DNA from: JAXGXJ01 sp963829545
GTDB taxonomy: Bacteria > Actinomycetota > Thermoleophilia > RBG-16-64-13
Assembly (NCBI GenBank): GCA_963829545.1
Contig: CAWHIX010000006.1
Span: 62,001 to 126,000, forward strand
Direction: 5' to 3'
Length of the DNA: 64,000 nt
Part shown: positions 16,026-25,614 of the stretch, piece by piece
Layout of the letters: every line of letters begins with the position of its first letter
Numbering within the stretch: the first letter of the stretch is position 1
Translations under genes and position numbers: made by a program
Notes under the pieces: generated by a model
The model's input: the letters and a program-made list of their open reading frames with translations, nothing else
The model's database searches: none
Told to the model about the DNA's origin: nothing

Positions 16026-17051
16026 CTACGCCCCTCGCAAGAACTCCAGGATCGCCTGCGCCAACCCGGCCACGATGGCATCCTGGTACGAAGACGTAGC
16101 CAGCAGGCGATCCTCGGCCGGGTTGGTCATGAAGCCTATCTCGGGAATGATCGCCGGCACGTCCGACCAGTTGAAGCCGGTCATGTCGCTGCGGGCATCG
16201 ATGCCGCGGTCCTTGGCCCCGGTGGCTGCCACGAGTTCCTTCTGCGCGAGTGACGCGGCCTGTTTGGAGACGGCGGCTATGTCGTCCGTCCAGCCCTTCG
16301 TGTTGGCCGGATACAGGACGTGGATTCCCGTAGTCGAGGGGTCGTCGGACCCGTCGGCGTGTACGCGGACGAAGAGGTCGGCGCCGGCCTGGTTGGCTAT
16401 CTGCGCCCGCTGGATGTTGGACAGGTCGACGTTCTGAGTGGTGCGGGTCATGACCACTTCCACCCCCGCCGCGCTGAGGACATCGCGGAGCTTGAGCGAC
16501 ACGGCAAGCACCAGCTCGCTTTCGGGGACGCCGGTGGACACCCCCGAGGTGCCACTGGATACCTTGGGCTTGGTCTGGGCCGACCCGGGCCCGATGGGCT
16601 CGGGAGAGGTATTGCCCTTGCCCTGATGGCCGGGATCTATCACCACCACGTGGCTCGGTGCCGGAGCCGTCGAGGTGGTCGAAGGCCTGTTGGCGGTCGT
16701 GGGGGAGACGGGCGGGGCGGATGTCGGCGTGCCTGTCGTGGCCACTCCGGCGGTGGTCGAAGACGAGGTACTGCTTGGCGCAGGAGTGGTGGTCGAGGGC
16801 GTGGTCGTGGGAGGCACGGAGTCGGTCGTGGCGTCACCTTCGCCCATGGGCCCGGCCACCGTGCTCTCCGTCCCATCCGCGCGCTGCTGCTCCGACCCCA
16901 GCAGCAGGACGAGAGCGATCGCCAACGCCAGGACCAAGACGGCCCCGGCGACCGCTGCCGCCAGCCGGGTACGACGCCGGCGGATGCGAGCCGTCTCGAA
17001 GCGCCTGATCAGTTCCTGGGTCTCGGGGTCCTGTCCTGGTCGCTCGTCCAT
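16026..17051 (-). CDS. N-acetylmuramoyl-L-alanine amidase (Amidase_3), membrane anchored
   Basis: This is a zinc hydrolase that cuts the amide bond between peptidoglycan glycan and stem peptide outside the cell. The product is 341 residues. A basic N-terminus (about 1-28) precedes a single helix at about 29-52 (LAAAVAGAVLVLALAIALVL). A threonine/serine/proline linker of about 70 residues leads to the catalytic domain from about residue 135. That domain has VVIDPGHQGKGN with the first zinc histidine, ESELVLAVSLKL with the glutamate ligand, FVRVHADGSDD with the second histidine, and the catalytic glutamate in PAIIPEIGFMTN. The domain lacks cell-wall binding repeats. The ATG overlaps the stop of the LOG-like gene by one base, so the two are co-transcribed with the helicase upstream. 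Confidence 0.93.
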   Translation of the reverse strand: MDERPGQDPETQELIRRFETARIRRRRTRLAAAVAGAVLVLALAIALVLLLGSEQQRADGTESTVAGPMGEGDATTDSVPPTTTPSTTTPAPSSTSSSTTAGVATTGTPTSAPPVSPTTANRPSTTSTAPAPSHVVVIDPGHQGKGNTSPEPIGPGSAQTKPKVSSGTSGVSTGVPESELVLAVSLKLRDVLSAAGVEVVMTRTTQNVDLSNIQRAQIANQAGADLFVRVHADGSDDPSTTGIHVLYPANTKGWTDDIAAVSKQAASLAQKELVAATGAKDRGIDARSDMTGFNWSDVPAIIPEIGFMTNPAEDRLLATSSYQDAIVAGLAQAILEFLRGA

Positions 17052-17566
17052 CAGGGGGATGGAGATTGCGGCAACGCGGGTGGGCCCAGCAGGTCGAAGG
17101 CGGTCGTGACGGCCTCTTCGGGCGAGGATGCGTATCTGATGTGGGCGTCGTCCGTGACGGCCTCCGCCGGTCGCTCGAGTCGCCAGCCATGGAGGATCAC
17201 CACTGGGCGTCCGATCTTGGCGGCCAGGCCGATCTCGGACAGGGTGCCGTAGCCCCCTCCCACCGCGATGACGGCGTCGCCGGTGCTGACCACGATCAGA
17301 TTACGGGCTTCGCCGAGGCCCGTGGTGATGGCCTGGTCGATGTAGGGGTTGGCTGCGAGGCGGTCGTGCCCGGGTAGGATGCCGACGGTGGATCCTCCGC
17401 CTTCTCGTGCGCCGCGCGCCGCGGCTTCCATCACGCCGCCCAGACCTCCGCAGACGAGGACGGCTCCGCGACTTGCGATAAGGCGCCCGACTTCCTGGGC
17501 CTCATGGTACTGCTCGGCCGTACAGCGGCCGGGTCCGATGACCGAGATGTGCCGCGCCTGCTCCAT
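17051..17566 (-). CDS. TIGR00725-family Rossmann protein (LOG/YvdD-like)
   Basis: This is a cytoplasmic nucleotide-fold protein of 171 residues, related to lysine-decarboxylase-like/LOG proteins and DprA. The start at the ATG at 17566 is set by an excellent AGGAGG just upstream; a longer frame from 17641 would overlap the helicase gene. Motifs are ISVIGPGRC at the N-terminus, VLVCGGLGGVMEAAARGA (phosphate-binding turn) and VIAVGGGYGTLSEIGLAAKIGRPVVIL, the characteristic GGGYGTLSE. Some relatives release cytokinin-like bases from nucleotides, but members of this subfamily are mostly uncharacterised, so no reaction is claimed. It starts 5 bases after the helicase stop and overlaps the amidase start. 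Confidence 0.85.
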   Translation of the reverse strand: MEQARHISVIGPGRCTAEQYHEAQEVGRLIASRGAVLVCGGLGGVMEAAARGAREGGGSTVGILPGHDRLAANPYIDQAITTGLGEARNLIVVSTGDAVIAVGGGYGTLSEIGLAAKIGRPVVILHGWRLERPAEAVTDDAHIRYASSPEEAVTTAFDLLGPPALPQSPSP

Positions 17567-17571
17567 GCCTC

Positions 17572-19851
17572 CTAGCATAGCATCGCCTCCAGGAGGCTCC
17601 GGGCCAGCTCCTTGTCCAGGGGCTCGTTGAGGTTGCCGCACTTGGGCGACTGGATGCAGGAGGGGCAGCCGGCCTCGCAGGGGCAGTCACGTATGAGGGC
17701 GTGCGCGTCGCGGGCCCATTCCGCGAAGCGATCGAACCCCTGCCGGGAGATGCCCACCCCTCCGGCGTGGCCGTCGTAGACGAAGATGGTCGGCTGCTCG
17801 GTCTGGGGGTGGACCGGGGTGGACAGCCCGCCGATGTCCCAGCGGTCGCACATGGCATAGAGAGGCAGGAGGGCGATGAGGGCATGCTCGATGGCGTGTA
17901 TGGCCCCAGGCAGGCGCAGCAGGTCGCTCTCACCGGGCAGCAGCTCGGGAGGGATGGTGAACCACATGCTCTCGGTGACGAACTCCTGGGTGGGCATGTC
18001 GAGTTCCTCGGTGCCCAGCACCTCCTCGCTACCCAGCCGCCTCTTCTGGAAGCCGACCACCCGGCTTGTGACCACGATCTCGCCCAGGTGGAGGCTGAGC
18101 GGGCCGCACCTGACCTGTAGGTCTTCCCGCACGATGCGCGTGTCGCTCTCCCGGCGCGCCTGGGTGTGGTAGGTGTCCCAGAAGGGCCGGACCAGGGCGA
18201 GGCGGCCTTCGAGGTCGAGGTCCGTCACCAGATACGTGTCGCCCATGTGCAGGTAGACCGCGCCCGGGTGCAGGGTGGAGAAGGCGTTCTCCGCCCCCTC
18301 CGTGCCGATGATGTCGCCGGTGTCGTCCTCCACGATGGTGAACTGCGCTCCGATGGTCGAACGCAGGCCGATTGCGCCCGCTGGGAAATCTGCGCCCGAG
18401 TAGTACCAGGCGCCCGCCTTGGGGCGTAGGAACCCGTCCGCCGCGCCGCGCTCCAGGGCGTCGCCCAGGCCTGGGCCGAAGAAGCGCTCGTCGTCAGGCA
18501 GGAGAGGTCCCTCGTAGGCCGCGGCAGCCAGATGCCGCTGGTGGATGAAGGGGTTGGCGAAGTCGATGGTGGCCGCCTCCACGTCGCGGGTGAGCAACTC
18601 GTCCGGGTTCTTGACGAAGAACTGCTCCAGGGCATCGTTGCCGGCGATGAATATGCCCAGGCTGCGGCCCTTGCCTCGACCCGCCCTGCCCCACTGCTGC
18701 CAGAGACTGGCCATGGTCCCGGGGTAGCCCACGGTGATGACGGCATCGAGGGCTCCTATGTCGATCCCCAGCTCGAGGGCGCTGGTGCTGACCACGGCCA
18801 GGAGCCGCCCGCTGAACAGCGTCTCCTCGATGGAGCGGCGCTGCTCGGGGGTGTAGCCGGCCCGGTAGGGTGACAAGCGGTCGGCGAGGGCCCGGTCGGT
18901 CTCCTTGAGCCGGTCGGCCGTCTGCTGATAGATGAGTTCGGCGGTCCGTCGGGACTTGGTGAAGCAGATGGAGCGCACCCCGTTCCTCATGAGTTCCGCC
19001 AGTAGGTCCGCGGCCTCGCTGGTGGGGCTGCGGCGTACGTTCAGTTCCTCCTGGGTGAGGGGTGGTTGCCAGAAGACGATCTGCCGGGAGCCCGTGGGCG
19101 CGCCGTCGCCGCTGATGTGCGACACATCCAGACCGGTGAGGTGAGCGGCGTGCTCGGCCGCGTTGCGGATGGTGGCGGAGGCCAGGATGAACTGGGGCTC
19201 TGCTCCGTAGAAGGACGCCACTCTCCGCAGTCGGCGCAGGACGTTGGCCACGTTGCTGCCGAAGACGCCGCGGTAGGTATGGGCCTCGTCGATGACCACG
19301 TACCTGAGGTTGTAGAGGAAGTCGTCCCAGCGCTCGTGCCGGGGCAGGACACCCACGTTGATCATGTCGGGGTTGGTGAGGAGCACGCGGGCCTTCTGTC
19401 TGGCCGCTTGGCGCGCGGCGCTGGGCGTGTCGCCGTCGTAGGCCGCCACCTCCACCTGCTTTCCCCCCAGCATGCGGATGCGGCGCAACTGGTCCTGCGC
19501 CAGGGCCTTAGTCGGGTAGAGGTAGATGGCCCGAGCGTGGGGATCGCGAAGGAGACCGTCGAGGACGGGAAGGTTGAAGCACAGGCTCTTCCCGGACGCA
19601 GTCCCGGTGGTCACCATGAAGTGCCCACCCGCTTGTCCGGCTTCCCAGCATTCGGCCTGATGAGTCCACAGCCTGGAGATGCCCCCAGCGGCGAGGGCGT
19701 CGGCCAACTGCAGGTGAAGCCCCTTCGGCATCTCCGCGATCCGGCCGGGGCGTGCGGGAAGGACGGTCCGGGCCTCGACCTGGCCGAAGCGGTCGGGGCT
19801 GAGTAGCTCGAACAAGTCTGGTCTCACGCGGGCCTGCTTGAATAGCGTCAT
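17572..19851 (-). CDS. DEAD/DEAH helicase with C-terminal four-cysteine DUF1998 module (MrfA/YprA-like)
   Basis: This is an ATP-dependent nucleic-acid helicase of 759 residues. The order is Walker A TGTASGKSLCFNLP near residue 82, motif Ia YPTKALAQDQL, motif II DEAHTYRG, motif III SATIRNA, motif V LELGIDIGALDAVITVGYPG and motif VI QQWGRAGRGKGRS. The C-terminal domain has CPCEAGCPSCIQSPKCG, the four-cysteine module of the Bacillus MrfA (YprA) family, which acts with an exonuclease in repair of mitomycin-type DNA damage. No MrfB-like nuclease is next to it. It is followed after 5 bases by the LOG-like gene. The repair role is inferred from the family. The start lacks a good ribosome site, so a slightly different start is possible. 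Confidence 0.92.
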   Translation of the reverse strand: MTLFKQARVRPDLFELLSPDRFGQVEARTVLPARPGRIAEMPKGLHLQLADALAAGGISRLWTHQAECWEAGQAGGHFMVTTGTASGKSLCFNLPVLDGLLRDPHARAIYLYPTKALAQDQLRRIRMLGGKQVEVAAYDGDTPSAARQAARQKARVLLTNPDMINVGVLPRHERWDDFLYNLRYVVIDEAHTYRGVFGSNVANVLRRLRRVASFYGAEPQFILASATIRNAAEHAAHLTGLDVSHISGDGAPTGSRQIVFWQPPLTQEELNVRRSPTSEAADLLAELMRNGVRSICFTKSRRTAELIYQQTADRLKETDRALADRLSPYRAGYTPEQRRSIEETLFSGRLLAVVSTSALELGIDIGALDAVITVGYPGTMASLWQQWGRAGRGKGRSLGIFIAGNDALEQFFVKNPDELLTRDVEAATIDFANPFIHQRHLAAAAYEGPLLPDDERFFGPGLGDALERGAADGFLRPKAGAWYYSGADFPAGAIGLRSTIGAQFTIVEDDTGDIIGTEGAENAFSTLHPGAVYLHMGDTYLVTDLDLEGRLALVRPFWDTYHTQARRESDTRIVREDLQVRCGPLSLHLGEIVVTSRVVGFQKRRLGSEEVLGTEELDMPTQEFVTESMWFTIPPELLPGESDLLRLPGAIHAIEHALIALLPLYAMCDRWDIGGLSTPVHPQTEQPTIFVYDGHAGGVGISRQGFDRFAEWARDAHALIRDCPCEAGCPSCIQSPKCGNLNEPLDKELARSLLEAMLC

Positions 19852-20061
19852 GTTCGATCACGCATCCTGCCTCCCCTTCAGCGCTCGCCTGGCTGCCTGC
19901 TCGGCGGACAGTAGCGATGGGCTTGCGAGGACGCCATACGACCAAAGGCGTAAGGCGGCACGGCGGACGGCGCTCTTCTATGATAGCCCAGTGGCTGCGC
20001 GGGGCCCGCCCACGGTCCGATGCTCCGCGCTCGCGCGCCCGCATGCGGATGAGGCGCTTGC

Positions 20062-20948
20062 TCAGTCCGCCGCGGCGGTGTGCCGGAGGGTTATCTCCAC
20101 GATCTGGGGCGGGGCGAAGAAGCGCACGGGCGGCACGATGCTGTTGCCGATGCCGTTGGAGACGATGACCGTGGTCGAGCCGTTCTCCACCACCCCGGTC
20201 CGGTACTTCTGCCCGTAGTCCGAGGGCAGGTAGAAGGCATAGAGGCCGAAGAAGCTGATCTGTCCGCCGTGCATGTGGCCCGAGAGCACCAGGTCGACGC
20301 CTTCGGTCGGGCAGTTCCTCGGCGTAGTCCGGGTTATGGGACAGCAGGATGACGAAATCATCGGGGGACGTACTCTCCAGCGTCGGCTTGACGTCGGGGC
20401 TCGGCCATTTGATAGTCGCTTACTCCCCCCAGTCGTAACCGCTCCCCGTCTCTCTCCAGCCATACTCCCCGGTCGTCCAGCAATTCGATCCCCGAAGCGG
20501 CGATGGCCTCGATGGCGATCGCCGGGTCCTTGGCGTCGTCTCCTCCTAGGCGCTGGGGTTCTCCATAGTCGTGGTTGCCGAGCACCGCGAAGCGCCCCCA
20601 CGCCGCCTCCAGGCGGGCAAGCTCCGAGAAGCAGGAACTCTCGTAGTCGGTGTTGCCGTACACGTAGTCTCCTCCGAGAAGGACGAGGTCGGGGGCCAGT
20701 GCGTTCGCTTGGTCCACGATGCGGCCCACGCGCTTCTCGCTGAAGAAGGGGCCGCGATGGATGTCGGTGAGAAAGACTATGCGTGCGCCGTCGAAGGCCT
20801 GCGGGATGTCCGGGCTGCTGTAGATGTAGCGCTTCAGCTCCACGCGGTAGGTCTCGACGATGCCGTAGGCGAGCAGGCCGGCACATATCGCGACGGCCGC
20901 GATCACCAGCAGCCAGATCCTACCCAACCGTCTTCCGAGGCGCGGCAT
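20062..20948 (-). CDS. Membrane-anchored metallophosphoesterase (two frameshifts)
   Basis: This is a calcineurin-like phosphoesterase of about 295 residues with an N-terminal anchor helix (IWLLVIAAVAICAGLLAYGI). The metal motifs are in order: FLTDIHRGP (D-x-H), LLGGDYVYGN (GD), VLGNHDYGEP (GNHD), then LLSHNPDY and SGHMHGGQ (GHxH). The last two sit in two other frames; an extra C at about 20,402 and an extra base at about 20,308 join them. The C-terminus VRFFAPPQIVEITL is typical. The ATG at 20948 follows AGGAG with 8 bases spacing. Related proteins (YkuE-like) act on cyclic nucleotides or UDP-diacylglucosamine-type lipids; the substrate here is unknown. All metal ligands are present once the frames are joined, so it is probably functional. 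Confidence 0.8.
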
Positions 20949-20980
20949 CGGCACCACTCCTATGGCGCGGCATGGAGAGC

Positions 20981-21006
20981 GGGGCCCGGCCTCGCGGCCG
21001 GGCCCC
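20981..21006 (-). terminator. Hairpin downstream of asd
   Basis: GGGGCCCGGCC (20981-20991) pairs exactly with GGCCGGGCCCC (20996-21006) around TCGC. It starts 8 bases after the asd stop on the minus strand. No T-run is present, so it may slow rather than fully stop transcription. Confidence 0.6.
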
Positions 21007-21013
21007 GGTGCTG

Positions 21014-22039
<1,026 letters not shown>

Positions 22040-22284
22040 AGCTCCTCCTTGCCCAGCGTTTGGCGCTGAAATTCTAGCATCCGGTGAGTCGATGGGCCCC
22101 GACGGGGCGGGTACCCGCAGCTCTGGGTACGACATCCCCCACGAGTATCAGTTCCCGTTAGATGGAATGAGGTTCTGTCTATCGGTAAGAAGTCGAGGTC
22201 TCGCGGTGCGCGAATTGTGTTTCGCACGCCCTTATGTTTCGATTAACGAGTAACTATTCGCCCATATCCTTGGGAGGGGTTTCA
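22040..22284. promoter_or_regulatory. Divergent promoter region of asd and the substrate-binding lipoprotein
   Basis: On the minus strand a -10-like TAGAAT (22071-22076) lies 32 bases before the asd start. On the plus strand TTGTGT (22216-22221) is a possible -35 element with TATGTT about 16 bases on. It is overlapped by the imperfect palindrome GTGCG (22206-22210) and CGCAC (22223-22227), which is a possible operator. No riboswitch-like structure or coding frame is convincing. Confidence 0.35.
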
Positions 22285-23718
22285 GTGGAAGACGATCGCG
22301 AGAAGCAGGCAGGGACTGTAAGCAGGCGTGACTTTCTGAAGATGGCGGGCATCGCCGGGGCGGCAATCGGCGCCGGCGCCGGTCTGGGCGGGCTTCTTGC
22401 GGCCTGCGGCGGAGACGACGAAACCACGACCACCGCCGCCGGCGAGACGACCACGTCGGCCGGCACCGAGACCACCGCGGGCGGCGAGACCACCACCTCG
22501 GTACAGACCGACGCCGAACAGGGCGGCGAGATCAAGGCCGGCTACATCATCCCCGTAACCGGATCGATGGCCGCCTTCGGCGCAGCAGGCCAGTGGCAGC
22601 TCGACTGGTTCAACAAGAACACCTGGAAAGACGGCATCATCGGCGGCGACGGCAAGAAGTACAAGATGACCGCCACGATCTACGACAGCCAGTCCGACTC
22701 CAACCGCTCCTCGCAGGTCACCAGCGACGCCATCCTTAACGACGGCGTGATGCTGGTCGGCGCCAGCTCGAGCGCGGCCAACGTCATCCCGGTGCGCGAC
22801 ATGGCCGAGTCTCTGGAAACCCCCGGTATCCATTACGACGTCCCCGGCGACGCCTGGCAGGCGGACGCGCCCGAGGGCGGCTTCAAATGGAACTGGTGCT
22901 CCTGGTGGGTCGGCAAGGACCTGGTAGGGAACTTCGTCAAGATGTGGGAACTGGTCCCCACCAACAAGGTGGTCGGGGCCCTCTGGGTCAACGACGCCGA
23001 CGGAGACGTCTTCGCCGCCGTGCTGCCGGGGCTTTTCGAAGAGCTCGGTTACACGCTGGTCGACCCCGGTCAGTTCCCGGCGGGGACCGAGGACTTCACG
23101 GCTATCATCAGCCAGTTCAAGAACGAAGGCGTGGAGCTGGTCTGTGGTATGGCCAACCCGCCTGAGTTCACCAACTATGTCACGCAAAGCGCGCAGCAGG
23201 GCTTCCAGCCGAAGATCACCACCTGCGCGAAAGCCCTGCTCTTCCCCTCCTCTGTCGACGCTCTGGGCGACCTGGGCGACGGCATGACGGTGGAGGCCTG
23301 GTACAGCCCGCAGTATGCGTTCAAGAGCGACGTCACCGGCATGACTGCTCAGCAGTACTGCGACGACTTCGAGGCCACCACCGGCCAGCAGTGGACCCAG
23401 CCGATCTGCTTCATCGGCTGCTTCGAACTGTGGACGGACGTCCTGCGCCGCGCCACGAACCCGCTGGACAAGGCCTCTATCGTGGAAGCCATCAAGGGGA
23501 CCAACGTCACCCTCACCGGCGGTCCGGTCGACTGGACGGTCAACCCCGAGCCGAAGTTCGGCTTCTGGAACTTCTGCTCCAAGCCGCTCGCGGGTGGACA
23601 GTGGGTCAAGGACACCACGGGCAAACACAAGTACTCGATGGAACTCGTGGCCAGCGTGCAAGACCCGGCCAACATCCCGGTTACCGCCGAGATGAAGCCG
23701 ATGGTGTACGCCTCCTAG
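22285..23718 (+). CDS. Tat-exported substrate-binding lipoprotein (branched-chain amino acid/urea type)
   Basis: This is a periplasmic-type binding protein of 477 residues from a GTG at 22285 (GGGAGGGG 6 bases upstream). The Tat motif SRRDFLKMAG has its arginine pair at 14-15, and a lipobox LAAC places the lipidated cysteine at residue 41. A glycine/threonine-rich spacer (about 45-80) leads to a Peripla_BP_6 fold: GYIIPVTGSMAAFGAAGQW, VMLVGASSSAANVIPV, LVCGMANPPEFTNYV. Proteins of this class feed ABC importers of leucine-type amino acids, urea or amides. No permease or ATPase gene lies nearby, so it is an orphan or uses a distant transporter. A strong terminator follows directly. Its stop overlaps the end of the convergent PAS protein gene. 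Confidence 0.92.
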   Translation: MEDDREKQAGTVSRRDFLKMAGIAGAAIGAGAGLGGLLAACGGDDETTTTAAGETTTSAGTETTAGGETTTSVQTDAEQGGEIKAGYIIPVTGSMAAFGAAGQWQLDWFNKNTWKDGIIGGDGKKYKMTATIYDSQSDSNRSSQVTSDAILNDGVMLVGASSSAANVIPVRDMAESLETPGIHYDVPGDAWQADAPEGGFKWNWCSWWVGKDLVGNFVKMWELVPTNKVVGALWVNDADGDVFAAVLPGLFEELGYTLVDPGQFPAGTEDFTAIISQFKNEGVELVCGMANPPEFTNYVTQSAQQGFQPKITTCAKALLFPSSVDALGDLGDGMTVEAWYSPQYAFKSDVTGMTAQQYCDDFEATTGQQWTQPICFIGCFELWTDVLRRATNPLDKASIVEAIKGTNVTLTGGPVDWTVNPEPKFGFWNFCSKPLAGGQWVKDTTGKHKYSMELVASVQDPANIPVTAEMKPMVYAS

Positions 23719-25457
23719 TCCAAGCTCTCAGTTGTGAAGAGGCCCTCCCCGCGCACGCGCGTGGGGAGGGCCTCCTTCTCTATCCCCGGACCCCCGGGTC
23801 CGCTCCCGTTGTCTCTGCCCTCAGGTGGCAGCGCTTCTTCCACGACCCTCCGCACCTCCTCGGCCACGTACGGCCGCCGGATAGCAGCGGCGAAGCCGTG
23901 CTCGCCGTAGCCTCGGACCTCGGCATCGCTGCTGACGATGACGGGAGCGTCCAGCCCCGCCGCCTGCAAGGCCGCCTTGTGGGTCAACCCGCTGGTGCCG
24001 TCGGCGGAGATCAGTTCCACCACGGCCAGAACGAAGGCCTGTCCGCGCTCTCTGTGCTTCCGTCGATTCCTTCGACCGCCGCGGGGAGCGACGAAAAGAC
24101 CGCAGACGCGCAGCCCAGGCCTTCCAGGACGGGTACCAGCGTCTCCGCGAGTCCGCTGCCGACGTCCAGCAGAAGAACCGGGTCTCTCCGACGTCGACGA
24201 CGCTCGGTCGTCGGTCATGGCGGCCGGTTTCTCGCGCGGCAGATCGGTGGCGCAAGCGGCCTTCCAGAGTCGCTCAGTCGCGCCTCCATCTCGGACAGGC
24301 GCTTGCCCGCCGTGAGATCCTCCACCATCACGATGACGATGGAGGCCACGCCCACGCACGTCGCGAAAAGGGTGCAGCGGTCAGGCGGACATCCACGAGG
24401 CGGCCATCCTTGCTCTCGAGACACCGCCTCTTCCACCAGGGGGCGCGGGCGCCGGAGAAGGTCTGGGCGCCGGGGAAGCTCCCCGCCAAGAGTCCGGGGA
24501 AGGGGCAGGGGTTCTTCAGGACCTCCGACGCCTTCCAGCCGAACAGGCGCTCGGCTGCCCTGTTCCACATCGTCACCCGCCCGGCGGCGTCGAGGATGAA
24601 CGCGGCCATGGGCGCGTGGGTGATGATCGCCTCCAGATCGGCCACGGCGTCACCTCTCGACTGCTCCGCCCAGATACGGCCGATAGCACCTGCCACCGTA
24701 GCTCCCAGGCTGTGGAGCCCGGCCAGTAGCGTGGGCGGGATGGCTGGGTAGGTCGAGCTGGCCGCGATCATGATCGCCACGACGCTTCGCCGCGATGCAG
24801 GATGGGTATGGCTGCCACCGACCGGGGGACGTCGGCGATGCCCTCCAGGAGGTCCGCGCATTCGGGATCGGCGGCGCGTCTCGCCAGCATCCGCAGGGTC
24901 TCCTCCGATAGGCCGCGGCTCACGACCAGATCGGGCTCGCCCGACTTCCCAGCGAGCAGGAAGACGCAGCCGCCGTCGATGCTCTCCACGCGCAGGGCGG
25001 CCTCAAAGGCCAATGTCAGGGCCTTGCGGACGTTCTGAACCGGCATGAGGGCCTTGCGCAGATCGGCCTCGATGCGTCCCAGCTTCTCGGCCCGCTTCTC
25101 CTCGGTGATATCCTCCACCACCTCGATGAAGCCCGTGGGGACGTCGCCCAGTCCCTGCAGAGGGTGAGTCCGCACTCTGGCCGAGAACCAGGTGCCGTCG
25201 TCCCGCAGACCCTCCGTCTCCGCTTCGTGCGCGCCGCCGGTGATGAGGGAAAGCCGGCCCGGGCAGTGGGAGCAGGGCTCGTCGCGCTTCTCGAACTCGC
25301 GATAGCACTTCTTGCCCAGTAGCTCGACCATGGGTTTGCCGTAGAGGCGCTCGTTGGGCCTGTTGACCATGATCAGGTCGAAGTCTGCCGAGATGATGTT
25401 CATCCCCGGCTCGATGTCGGGAGATCGTGCGCCGGGGCCTTCCACTTCCAGGTCCAT
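23715..25457 (-). pseudogene. PAS-GAF-PAS-receiver signalling protein, broken by several frameshifts
   Basis: The product is reconstructed from four frames. Residues 1-115 form a PAS domain with the cysteine cluster KKCYREFEKRDEPCSHCPG, which could bind a metal or haem. A GAF-like segment follows (LTLAFEAALRVESIDGGCVF). A second PAS (ITHAPMAAFILDAAGRVTMW, then ERLFGWKASEVL) lies at 24,340-24,660, and a degenerate receiver-like C-terminus (SSDAEVRGYGEHGFAAAIRR, then PY) ends at 23715. Breaks lie near 24,785, 24,365 and 24,200. No kinase ATPase domain is visible, so it would act as a sensor adaptor. It may be a true pseudogene or a victim of assembly indels; the domains remain well conserved between the breaks, favouring the latter. 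Its end overlaps the convergent binding-protein gene. Confidence 0.6.
23739..23774 (+). terminator. Strong rho-independent-type terminator after the binding protein
   Basis: GAGGCCCTCCCC (23739-23750) pairs perfectly with GGGGAGGGCCTC (23763-23774) around a 12-base loop, followed by CTTCTC. It lies 20 bases after the stop and also within the last codons of the convergent gene. Confidence 0.85.
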
Positions 25458-25614
25458 GCTATCCGTCGCCTTTCAGCCCGATGCCGCCGGGCCGGAGCGG
25501 TTCCACCTATGCCGGGCGCGGGAGCGCCGCCGCGCTATTGTCGCATGCCTGGGGTATTTGCGGTGACGGCGCCTCGACCGTGCGACCTTCGTGCTGCCGC
25601 GGTGCCGCGTGTCG

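Noticed and set aside
16640..16860. Tandem repeat in the amidase gene
   Set aside because: The repetitive look comes from a threonine/serine/proline linker, normal for exported wall enzymes, without an exact repeat unit.
22040..22284. Lysine riboswitch or attenuator ahead of asd (and likewise ahead of lysC)
   Set aside because: No long paired leader with lysine-riboswitch features could be recognised; only short hairpins are present.
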